From assembly GCA_041745395.1 (NCBI GenBank), contig JBGTIZ010000032.1, positions 1-19,813 of the forward strand: a stretch of 19,813 nucleotides of DNA, in the 5' to 3' direction. The notes beneath the pieces are model-generated. The model worked only from the letters and a program-made list of their open reading frames with translations. It searched no databases and was not told where the DNA came from. This DNA is from Hadersleviella sp041745395. GTDB taxonomy: Bacteria; Chloroflexota; Anaerolineae; Promineifilales; Promineifilaceae. The translations under genes and the position numbers were made by a program. This document shows positions 13,514 to 19,569 of the stretch, piece after piece. Positions within the stretch are counted from its first letter, which is position 1, and the number at the start of each line of letters is the position of its first letter.

Positions 13514-14101
13514 ATGAAACTATCCCGAATTTGTGTCTATTGTGGTTCCAGTCACGGCCAGCACCCTGCCTATCAAACCATGGCGCGACGGCTGGGCGAC
13601 TTGCTTGTGTCCCGTGACATTGGCCTCGTTTATGGCGGCGGCGATGTGGGTTTGATGGGCGACATTGCCAACGCCGTTATGCAGGGCGGCGGCGAAGTGA
13701 TCGGCATTATTCCCAAGGCGTTAGCCACTAAAGAGGTCGCTCATTTTGGCGTGACCGAATTAGAGGTGGTGGATTCGATGCACACCCGCAAGGCGCGTAT
13801 GGCTGAATTGTCCGATGCGTTTATCGCTCTGCCGGGCGGCATTGGCACGATGGAAGAGCTATTTGAAACGTGGACGTGGGCGCAGTTGGGCTACCATAAC
13901 AAGCCTGTCGGCCTGCTCAACACGGCCGGGTATTACACCCCCCTGCTCGATTTTCTCGACAAGATGGTGCTCCAAGGCTTCTTGCGTGATAAACATCGCC
14001 AGATGCTGGTTGTAGACACCGACCCCGTGGCCTTACTTGATAAATTAGCCGCTTATCGTCCACCCGTTGTCCAAAAATGGCTAGCTCAAGAGGAATTATA
14101 A
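13514..14101 (+). CDS. LOG-family protein (cytokinin riboside 5'-monophosphate phosphoribohydrolase-like)
   Basis: 195 residues from the ATG at 13514; a longer open frame exists upstream, but its residues are unlike the family. Rossmann-like nucleotide hydrolase of the TIGR00730 group: ICVYCGSS (6-13), VYGGGDVGLMG (39-49), the catalytic region MHTRKARM (89-96) and the signature PGGIGTMEE (107-115). The family removes the ribose phosphate from N6-modified AMP or from AMP and related nucleotides; the physiological role in bacteria is often unclear. It follows hisH by 88 bases and could be the last gene of the his transcript. Its stop codon runs into a GGAAGAAGG word repeat. Confidence 0.9.
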   Translation: MKLSRICVYCGSSHGQHPAYQTMARRLGDLLVSRDIGLVYGGGDVGLMGDIANAVMQGGGEVIGIIPKALATKEVAHFGVTELEVVDSMHTRKARMAELSDAFIALPGGIGTMEELFETWTWAQLGYHNKPVGLLNTAGYYTPLLDFLDKMVLQGFLRDKHRQMLVVDTDPVALLDKLAAYRPPVVQKWLAQEEL

Positions 14102-14102
14102 T

Positions 14103-14333
14103 AAGGAAGAAGGAAGAGGGGAGAGGGAAGAAGTTTTGTGTCTGACCGTTTTTGATTGTTACGCCCACTACTTCTCACTTCTGAGTCCACTGCAAAAAGC
14201 ACAAACCTCTCGCAAAGGCGCGAAAAGCGCAAAGTTTTCCTCAAGATTTTTTCTCTTTGCTCCTCTGTGTCTTGGCGAGAGCCTATTTTTTCAGGAAGCT
14301 CACTTCTAACTTCTCACCCTTTCTATCACACTT
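14103..14333. repeat. Composite intergenic repeat (GGAAGAAGG, CTCTCGCAAAGGCG and CACTTCT words)
   Basis: GGAAGAAGG words (14103-14133), CACTTCT words (14168-14185 and 14301-14319), and an inverted pair CTCTCGCAAAG (14207-14217) with CTTGGCGAGAG (14271-14281), 10 of 11 matching. The 14-15 kb and 17.4-17.6 kb gaps use the same three word families. No gene is seen in this gap. Confidence 0.65.
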
Positions 14334-14368
14334 TCGTTTTCCGCTCTGATAGGATAGACTTGCACCTT

Positions 14369-14743
14369 ATGAATCCTTTTACTCGTTTCCTGATGCAGTG
14401 GGCGAGAAACGCCCCGCTGGCCGAGCTGGTCGAGCAGTGGGATGTGCTGGAGGCGTTGGTGATTCGTGTGTATAAAAGCAAGACATCCACGGCCGTGGAC
14501 GAAACCCAATACCAGCAAACCAAAGCATGGCTCGAAACCCATTATGAGCAATTTGCCCCCACGCTCGAGCCATATTGGCAAGCCACCCAAGTAGGTGGCT
14601 CCACGGAGCATGATGACCCATTTCGGGTGCTTTTTTCCCCAGACACGGCCGTGTCCTTTGTCAACAACTGGCACGCCATGCAACACTTGCCAGCGGCACG
14701 CGAAGCCCTCAATCAGCTCATTGTCGCCCAAGGAAACGAATAG
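14369..14743 (+). CDS. Hypothetical protein, 124 residues
   Basis: I do not recognise this protein. The ATG at 14369 is chosen over further-upstream frames because the sequence before it is repeat-derived. It is a soluble, acidic, Trp- and Gln-rich protein (residues 1-25 look like an amphipathic helix with FTRFLMQWARNAPLAELV), probably helical throughout. It precedes the membrane-anchored HhH gene by 25 bases, so may be co-transcribed with it. Two palindrome copies both read Thr-Ala-Val (14488, 14644). Confidence 0.65.
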   Translation: MNPFTRFLMQWARNAPLAELVEQWDVLEALVIRVYKSKTSTAVDETQYQQTKAWLETHYEQFAPTLEPYWQATQVGGSTEHDDPFRVLFSPDTAVSFVNNWHAMQHLPAAREALNQLIVAQGNE

Positions 14744-14768
14744 GACTGACAAATCAGGAGGTCTCAAC

Positions 14769-15218
14769 ATGAAACTCATACGCGGTTTAATCTACACCAC
14801 GGTCGGTTTGGCCGTGGGCCTCGTCCTCAAGCGATTTTTAGCCGAAGAACAGCCCGAGCCTATTGTTCCCCCCGTCAACCCGCCACAAAAAGAAAAAGCC
14901 AAAACAAAAGCGGCCACAGAAGTGGCAAAAGAAGACATGGACGACGAAGCCATTCCCGTCGTGGATTTAGACGCCACTCCCGCCGCTAGTGCAAAACCAG
15001 CCCAGACAGACGCCGCCACCCAAAAAGATGATTTGACCCAAATCAACGGCATCGGCCCCACCTATGCCAAGCGACTCCACGCCGCCGGCATTACCACTTT
15101 TGCCCAACTCGCCGCGCAAGACGCCGATCGCCTGCGCGAAATCACGAAAATCAAAGAGTGGCAAGCGGCCGACCCCGCCGACTGGATAACCACAGCCAAA
15201 ACGATTAACAATGAATAA
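14769..15218 (+). CDS. Membrane-anchored helix-hairpin-helix protein
   Basis: 149 residues from the ATG at 14769, which has an excellent AGGAGGT site (14757-14763). Residues 6-24 form one hydrophobic segment (RGLIYTTVGLAVGLVLKRF), then a Lys/Glu/Pro/Ala-rich linker (about 27-85), and a C-terminal helix-hairpin-helix-like domain from 87: DDLTQINGIGPTYAKRLHAAGI with the Gly-Ile-Gly hairpin at 94-96, followed by TTFAQLAAQDADRLREI. Such HhH domains bind DNA non-specifically or proteins. With an N-terminal anchor and an N-in orientation it may face the cytoplasm. The Asn-Glu end and stop codon lie within the AATGAATAATG word repeat. Confidence 0.75.
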   Translation: MKLIRGLIYTTVGLAVGLVLKRFLAEEQPEPIVPPVNPPQKEKAKTKAATEVAKEDMDDEAIPVVDLDATPAASAKPAQTDAATQKDDLTQINGIGPTYAKRLHAAGITTFAQLAAQDADRLREITKIKEWQAADPADWITTAKTINNE

Positions 15219-15303
15219 TGAGTAATTCGTAATGAATAAAGGGGCCGCTTATGCCAAGCGCGGCCTCTTTTTATTCATTGGTCATTATTCATTACTCATT
15301 CTC
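15208..15303. repeat. AATGAATAATGAG-word repeat with internal terminator
   Basis: Left arm of AATGAATAATGAG words (15209-15239) and right arm of complementary words TTATTCATTGGTC and ATTATTCATTACTCATT (15271-15300). Same family as the hisG-hisD gap. The first word overlaps the preceding gene's stop codon (15216-15218). Confidence 0.75.
15240..15272 (+). terminator. Intrinsic terminator after the HhH gene
   Basis: AGGGGCCGC (15240-15248) pairs with GCGGCCTCT (15260-15268), one mismatch, loop 11, followed by Ts (15268-15272). It is at the tip of the longer repeat hairpin. Confidence 0.65.
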
Positions 15304-15316
15304 CAAAGGTGCTTGT

Positions 15317-15643
15317 ATGAGTTTAGATTGGGCGAGTTTATTGCTGGGTATTTTTGTGGGGGGGCTGGTCATGTGGGGCGTGGACTGGTTTTTTTACGGT
15401 CAGGTCAATGACCGTGGCTACAAAATGTTTCAGCGTACCCAAGAGAAGTTGACCACGGCCGAGGAACAGCTTACCGAAACAGAGAAAAAGTTAGCCACCA
15501 GCGAATCCCTGCGCCAAACAGCCGATAGTGAACTGGTGCAGGCGCGAGCCGATATCAACGGCACGCAACTCAAGCTGGACGATGCGGAGCGCAAGCTGGC
15601 TGAATGCCGCACCAAGCTCTCCCAAGCCAAGGCGCAACCATAA
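15317..15643 (+). CDS. Membrane-anchored coiled-coil protein
   Basis: 108 residues from the ATG at 15317. Residues 5-27 form one hydrophobic segment with Trp at both ends (WASLLLGIFVGGLVMWGVDWFF). Residues about 36-105 form a long heptad-type coiled coil, rich in Gln, Glu, Lys and Leu (TTAEEQLTETEKKLATSES and onward), ending in KAQP. There is no enzymatic motif. It ends four bases before the LysM gene start, suggesting one transcript with it. A structural or anchoring role at the membrane is an inference. Confidence 0.7.
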   Translation: MSLDWASLLLGIFVGGLVMWGVDWFFYGQVNDRGYKMFQRTQEKLTTAEEQLTETEKKLATSESLRQTADSELVQARADINGTQLKLDDAERKLAECRTKLSQAKAQP

Positions 15644-15647
15644 ACTT

Positions 15648-16589
15648 ATGTATCGTTCACCCTTGCAGGTTCGTCTGCTTAATGTGTTAAAAGGGCTGGT
15701 GCTGGCCGGGTGTTTATTCACGGCCGTGTGGCTTATCGCTACCGCCCCGCCAGATCTCACGGCCGTGGCCCAAACCGCACCCGACCCCACACCCATCGCC
15801 ACCGCTGAACCAGCTACCCCGACACCCACTTCCGAACCAGAACCAGACCCTGAACCAACAGTAGAGCCAGCGTTAGCTCTGCCGACTATGGCCGCCACGG
15901 CCGTGCCCTTACCCACCACCGCCACCATCATCATCATCCCGCCCGTGACCGCCACCTTGCCCGCTCCCACGGCCGTGCCCACCGTCACCGTGACGACAGA
16001 GCGGACCACCACCGCCCAACCGCTGTTGCCCACGGCCGTGTTAACTTTCACCGCGCCCAGCATCAGCGGCGAAGCCCAAATACCACCGTCCATCATTCCC
16101 CCCGCTTTACCCTTGGACGAAAACGCGCCGCCCCTACTTTATTACCCCGCCGACGGTCAAACCCGCCAAGCAACCGACATAGATTTGCTCGGCATCGCCC
16201 AGCCCAACAGCACTTTAGAACTGCTCATCAACGACCAACCATTCGCCCTAATTCCCATTACCAGCCTAGATGGCCGCTGGTTCTACACCTTCCCCACCAG
16301 GCCTGGCGCGTACAGCTTCACCGTGCGCTATTTGAGCGATCCCGACCGCGCAAGCGAAACAATTCTGGTCACGCTCGTTACCCCGCCCGACGAGGACAAC
16401 TGCGCCGACCCCACGCCAGGGCAAGATTTGGGCGACAGCTACATTGTGGGCGATTGTGAATGGCTTCTCGGCATTGCCCGCAAGCTAGACATCATCTATT
16501 TTGACCTGCTCAGCATGAATCCCGAATTGCAAAACCCCAACTTTCTCATTTCTGGTCAACGCCTGCGTCTGCCCCCCCGCGGGGAATGA
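15648..16589 (+). CDS. LysM-domain protein with signal anchor and Pro/Thr-rich linker
   Basis: 313 residues from the ATG at 15648, four bases after the previous gene. The order is: a basic N-terminus and hydrophobic signal anchor (about 10-33), a long Pro/Thr/Ala/Glu linker (about 40-150), a beta-rich Ig-like segment (about 163-244: ADGQTRQATDIDLLGIAQ ... LDGRWFYTFP ... YSFTVRYLS), and a C-terminal LysM-like repeat (about 262-309: DSYIVGDCEWLLGIARKLD ... LLSMNPELQNPNFLISGQRLRLP). LysM binds N-acetylglucosamine polymers. Cys252 and Cys270 could form a disulphide. Five palindrome copies all read Thr-Ala-Val, four of them (15758, 15896, 15968, 16031) in the linker, a sign that the element can build low-complexity protein. 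Confidence 0.8.
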   Translation: MYRSPLQVRLLNVLKGLVLAGCLFTAVWLIATAPPDLTAVAQTAPDPTPIATAEPATPTPTSEPEPDPEPTVEPALALPTMAATAVPLPTTATIIIIPPVTATLPAPTAVPTVTVTTERTTTAQPLLPTAVLTFTAPSISGEAQIPPSIIPPALPLDENAPPLLYYPADGQTRQATDIDLLGIAQPNSTLELLINDQPFALIPITSLDGRWFYTFPTRPGAYSFTVRYLSDPDRASETILVTLVTPPDEDNCADPTPGQDLGDSYIVGDCEWLLGIARKLDIIYFDLLSMNPELQNPNFLISGQRLRLPPRGE

Positions 16590-16800
16590 GACGAGCGTAT
16601 CACGTGTCACGTTTCATGTGTCAGGTGCGTTTTCTCCGAACGCGTTTGGTCTAACCCAAGTAACCACCAACCTAAATTGGACCAATTTACTCTGGTGAGT
16701 ACGGTCATTGCGCGACTAAAATTGGTCCAATATCCGCATCTTCATCCTTAGCCACCGACCTCTTTATTCATTATTCATCACTCATTACTCCTTCTCCCCC
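16590..16800. repeat. Composite intergenic element (copy 2), ATTGGACCAAT inverted repeat and AATGAATAATG words
   Basis: Same segment order as at 3524-3604: TCACGTG words (16599-16627), TTTTCTCCGAACGCG, TTTGGTCTAACCCAAG, ATTGGACC. Then AAATTGGACCAAT (16674-16686) inverted against ATTGGTCCAAT (16721-16731), followed by TTATTCATTATTCATCACTC words (16764-16792). The 211-base gap has no gene. Confidence 0.6.
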
Positions 16801-17418
16801 ATGATTGGACGCCACCACGCAATGCTCGGCACGGCCGTGAGCCTGTCTGTACTCATGTTTACCGAAGTCACCCTGCCCCGCGAGTTAGGCTGGGCCGCCC
16901 TCGCCGTTGGTTTGGGCACATTAGGGGCACTTATGCCCGATATTGACGGGCACGATAGCTCTATCCGCAACAACTTTGGCCTTGGCCGCTCCCAAATTCG
17001 GCGCGACTTTAGGCGTCGCCATCGGCGCACCTTTTTTCAACGCTTGGTGGATGTCTTGCAATGGGTGGCTTCGCTCCCGCTAGATATGTTTGCCTATCTG
17101 GTTCCCCATCGCGGCCCGACCCATTGGGGACTCACGGCCGTGTTACTCACCTTGCTAATGGCCCTACTCACCCGCTTCTTCGGCTGGCACGACTGGCTCT
17201 GGATTTGCTTTGGACTCGGCTATGCGTCCCACATTATCGCTGACGGCCTAACCATCTCGGGCGTGCCGCTTTATGGTCCATTCATTAGGCGATACGTGCG
17301 CTTTGTGCCGCGCTTCCTCACCATCCGCACGGGCAGTATGCAAGAGTACATGATCGTGCGCGTTCTGCTTTTGGCTCTGGCCGTCGGCTTTTTCGCCTAC
17401 TACCAACGCACCTATTAA
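16801..17418 (+). CDS. YdjM/DUF457-like membrane-bound metal-dependent hydrolase
   Basis: 205 residues. Conserved metal-binding positions of the family: GRHHAMLG at 3-10 (His5, His6), LMPDIDGHD at 44-52 (Asp47, Asp49), HRGPTHW at 103-109 and ASHIIADGLT at 142-151 (His144, Asp148). Hydrophobic segments at about 12-45, 86-102, 112-128, 132-150 and 185-201 fit a multi-pass inner-membrane protein. The substrate is unknown; family annotation as a hydrolase rests on motif similarity only. It runs convergent with the next gene. Two palindrome copies read Thr-Ala-Val (16830 and 17133). Confidence 0.85.
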   Translation: MIGRHHAMLGTAVSLSVLMFTEVTLPRELGWAALAVGLGTLGALMPDIDGHDSSIRNNFGLGRSQIRRDFRRRHRRTFFQRLVDVLQWVASLPLDMFAYLVPHRGPTHWGLTAVLLTLLMALLTRFFGWHDWLWICFGLGYASHIIADGLTISGVPLYGPFIRRYVRFVPRFLTIRTGSMQEYMIVRVLLLALAVGFFAYYQRTY

Positions 17419-17574
17419 GGGAAGAAGGAAGAATACAGAGGGAAGAAAAAAACGGTTCGTGTGCAAAACAGTGCGGAAAATTTTGCGCTCTTCGTGCCTT
17501 TGCGAGAGATTCACTCAAGAAAACTCGCCCCTTTTCTTCCTTCTTCCCTCGTCCCTCGTCCTTTTTCAAGAAGT
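17419..17574. repeat. Inverted GGGAAGAAGGAAGAA repeat between convergent genes
   Basis: GGGAAGAAGGAAGAA (17419-17433) and its exact complement TTCTTCCTTCTTCCC (17534-17548) form a perfect 15-bp inverted pair spanning 100 bases. The interior holds GCCTTTGCGAGAG, also present in complement at 14207-14219, plus other words. Lies between the convergent genes ending at 17418 and 17575, so could act as a bidirectional stop. Confidence 0.7.
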
Positions 17575-18105
17575 TCACTTCTCCCTTCTCACTCGCCGCA
17601 AAAGCTGGTTGAGCGCAAACAAGGCCAGCAGAGCCAGTAAAAGAGCCACGGGAAAAGGCAGAGTGAGCGGTTGGAGCAGGGTCACAGTAGCTAGAACGCC
17701 CCCCACGGCCGTGGCCAAGATCAACTGACGACGATGCCGCCGCCACAAAGCCGCCCCATTCTCCACGGGCATTCCCCCCGTTAATCGCGCCCGAAAATGG
17801 GTCAAATCCCATGCGGCCAGCCCCATTAAAACGCCCACCAACAGCCAGCCCGTCGCCACCCCCGCCACGCTCGCATACGCTAGCCCGCCTATGAACAACG
17901 CAAACAGGCCGCTTACTACAGCTAGGTGATACCTCTTCTGCACCGCATAGCCCCACCCCACGGCCGTGAGCCAGAAAAAGAGAAGCAAACCCCACCGCTC
18001 ATCCAATCCCGTCCATGGGTACAACCACACCCCCACCGACGCACCCAGCGTGGCCAAAAATAATAACGCATAAATTAAGCGAGTCGTATCTGTTTCACGT
18101 GTCAA
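17575..18105 (-). CDS. Multi-pass integral membrane protein of unknown function
   Basis: 176 residues from the TTG at 18105, the first possible start after an in-frame stop; no ATG or GTG occurs until well inside the protein. AGGACAG lies about eight bases upstream. About six hydrophobic segments are visible (about 10-30, 38-56, 60-78, 80-100, 127-143, 148-168), with positive loops at both ends (RRHRRQ and RRVRREK). No motif I recognise. Its neighbours do not suggest a role. Two palindrome copies (17704, 17959), both Thr-Ala-Val, support it as a resident coding gene. Confidence 0.7.
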   Translation of the reverse strand: MTRETDTTRLIYALLFLATLGASVGVWLYPWTGLDERWGLLLFFWLTAVGWGYAVQKRYHLAVVSGLFALFIGGLAYASVAGVATGWLLVGVLMGLAAWDLTHFRARLTGGMPVENGAALWRRHRRQLILATAVGGVLATVTLLQPLTLPFPVALLLALLALFALNQLLRRVRREK

Positions 18106-18115
18106 GTATCATCTG
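18093..18115 (-). repeat. TCACGTG-word fragment at the start of the membrane protein gene
   Basis: TTTCACGTGTCAAGTATCAT (18093-18112) matches the first words of the composite elements at 3524 and 16598. It overlaps the first codons of the minus-strand membrane gene, so its TTG start lies within the repeat. Confidence 0.5.
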
Positions 18116-18181
18116 TCCTAGCTATTTATCCACAAGTTTAACCTGCTCCCTGAGCATCTACCAAATTGCGACCTCAATTTT

Positions 18182-19348
18182 ATGCACAACCACTTTCTCC
18201 TCGACCCTCACATCACCTTTCTCAACCATGGTTCTTATGGAGCCACCCCCCGTCCCGTGCTAGAAGCATACCAAACATGGCAACGGCGGCTCGAACGCCA
18301 GCCCGTCCACTTTTTAGCCACCGAGCTAACCCAACACCTAGCCGAAGCGCGGCAAGCCTTAGGCGCGTATCTGAATGCGCCCGCAGATGATTTGGTCTAC
18401 GTGCCCAACGCCACCTATGGCGTCAACATCGTTGCCCGCTCGCTGGCAGATAGCCTCGGTCAAGGGGATGAAGTGCTGACCTCTACCCATGAATATGGCG
18501 CGTGCTGGCGCACATGGCAGTTTTGGGCACAAGAGCGAGGCTTTGCCGTGCGCGAGGTGGATTGGGGCTGGCCTTTGCCCGATCCTGAAGAGGTGATTGA
18601 ACAGGTCATGGCGGCGGTCACACCCCGCACCAAGCTCATTTTCCTGAGCCACATTACCTCGGCCACGGCCGTGGTTTTGCCCGTCGCCCAGATTTGCGCT
18701 CGCGCCCGCGAGTTGGGCATCCTAACCCTGATTGACGGGGCGCACGCGCCCAGTCAAATTCCGCTCGACATCACGGCCGTGGACGCCGATTTTTACACAG
18801 GCAACTGCCACAAATGGCTCTGCGCCCCCAAAGGCTCCGCCTTTCTGTACACCCGCCCCGCCAGTCAGCCACTCATCAAGCCACTTATTGTCAGTTGGGG
18901 CTGGGGCGATGACCGACTTTACAAATTTGGCTCCGACTATCTTGACTATACGCAATGGTCTGGCACAAACGACCCCGCCGCCTATCTCAGCGTGCCTGCC
19001 GCGCTCGCTTTTCAGGAAACGCATGATTGGCCGACCGTTCAGGCGCGTTGCACAACCTTGTTACAGCAAGGCTTGGCTGAGACGGTTGAATTAACGGGGT
19101 TGCCCTCCCCTTATGATGGCGTCCGCGCCGGGTATCGGCCACCGCAAATGGGGTTGGTGCCGTTGCCCGCAGAGAAGGTGCCAGACACGGCCGTGTTCAA
19201 ACGCCGCCTCTATGACCAATACCAGATAGAAATTCCCGTCTACAGTTGGCAAAACCAACCCTTCCTGCGCATCTCTGTGCAAGGGTACAACAGCCGTGCC
19301 GACATAGACACCCTGCTTCATGCCCTCACCACAGAACTCACCGCCTAA
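18182..19348 (+). CDS. Class V aminotransferase (isopenicillin-N epimerase/cysteine desulfurase-like)
   Basis: 388 residues. A fold type I PLP enzyme. Landmarks: FLNHGSYGATPRPVLEAY (13-30, typical of isopenicillin-N epimerase-like proteins), the SHITSATA segment (156-163), LIDGAHAP with Asp185 binding the PLP nitrogen and His188, and the PLP lysine Lys211 in GNCHKWLCAPKGSAFLY. The C-terminal region YDQYQIEIPVYSWQNQPFLRISVQGYNS is also conserved in the group. The exact substrate cannot be inferred. No Shine-Dalgarno site is visible before the ATG, so a leaderless or short-leader transcript is possible. Three palindrome copies all read Thr-Ala-Val (18664, 18772, 19186). Confidence 0.9.
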   Translation: MHNHFLLDPHITFLNHGSYGATPRPVLEAYQTWQRRLERQPVHFLATELTQHLAEARQALGAYLNAPADDLVYVPNATYGVNIVARSLADSLGQGDEVLTSTHEYGACWRTWQFWAQERGFAVREVDWGWPLPDPEEVIEQVMAAVTPRTKLIFLSHITSATAVVLPVAQICARARELGILTLIDGAHAPSQIPLDITAVDADFYTGNCHKWLCAPKGSAFLYTRPASQPLIKPLIVSWGWGDDRLYKFGSDYLDYTQWSGTNDPAAYLSVPAALAFQETHDWPTVQARCTTLLQQGLAETVELTGLPSPYDGVRAGYRPPQMGLVPLPAEKVPDTAVFKRRLYDQYQIEIPVYSWQNQPFLRISVQGYNSRADIDTLLHALTTELTA

Positions 19349-19353
19349 ACAAG

Positions 19354-19379
19354 GCGCACAACAACAATGCGCTTTTTTT
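19354..19379 (+). terminator. Intrinsic terminator after the class V aminotransferase
   Basis: GCGCA (19354-19358) and TGCGC (19368-19372) form a 5-bp stem with a 9-base loop, followed by seven Ts (19373-19379). It begins five bases after the stop codon. Confidence 0.75.
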
Positions 19380-19472
19380 CGGCCGTGTTAACAATTGCCG
19401 ACTCACCCACTTTTTGCTAAGTTAACAGGCGAAAAATCAACGTAAGCGTTCAGTATCTCAAGTCCAGTTACT

Positions 19473-19536
19473 AGACCTGACAGGTTTTTGAGACATCTTT
19501 GACAGGCAACGACTCTGGTTGAAACCTGTCAGGTCT
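19473..19536. repeat. AGACCTGACAGGTTT inverted repeat upstream of carA
   Basis: AGACCTGACAGGTTT (19473-19487) and its exact complement (19522-19536) enclose 34 bases, with a further partial TGACAGG (19500-19506) inside. It ends 33 bases before the carA ATG. Similar 'GACCTGACAGGTTT' elements are, to my knowledge, common between genes in several bacterial groups. Confidence 0.65.
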
Positions 19537-19569
19537 GAATAGTTACTAGCTGACAATGGAGCAACACGC

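Noticed and set aside
14156..14368. N-terminal extension of the 124-residue protein
   Set aside because: The sequence upstream of 14369 is made of intergenic repeat words and lacks coding character.
17318..17995. 225-residue open frame on the minus strand
   Set aside because: It overlaps both the YdjM-like gene and the membrane gene and contains repeat-derived sequence; the other frames give conserved motifs or proper membrane segments.
18126..18134. TTATCCACA, a perfect DnaA-box match between divergent genes
   Set aside because: A single 9-mer is likely by chance in 20 kb, there is no box cluster or AT-rich unwinding region, and no dnaA/dnaN nearby.
19460..19490. Possible PyrR-binding leader upstream of carA (AGTCCAG then a hairpin)
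   Set aside because: Only the AGTCCAG part resembles the PyrR-binding loop; the GAGAGG core is missing and the hairpin is better explained as the AGACCTGACAGG repeat.
2955..19536. CRISPR array
   Set aside because: Repeats are short words with slips and inversions, without equal-length spacers or cas genes.
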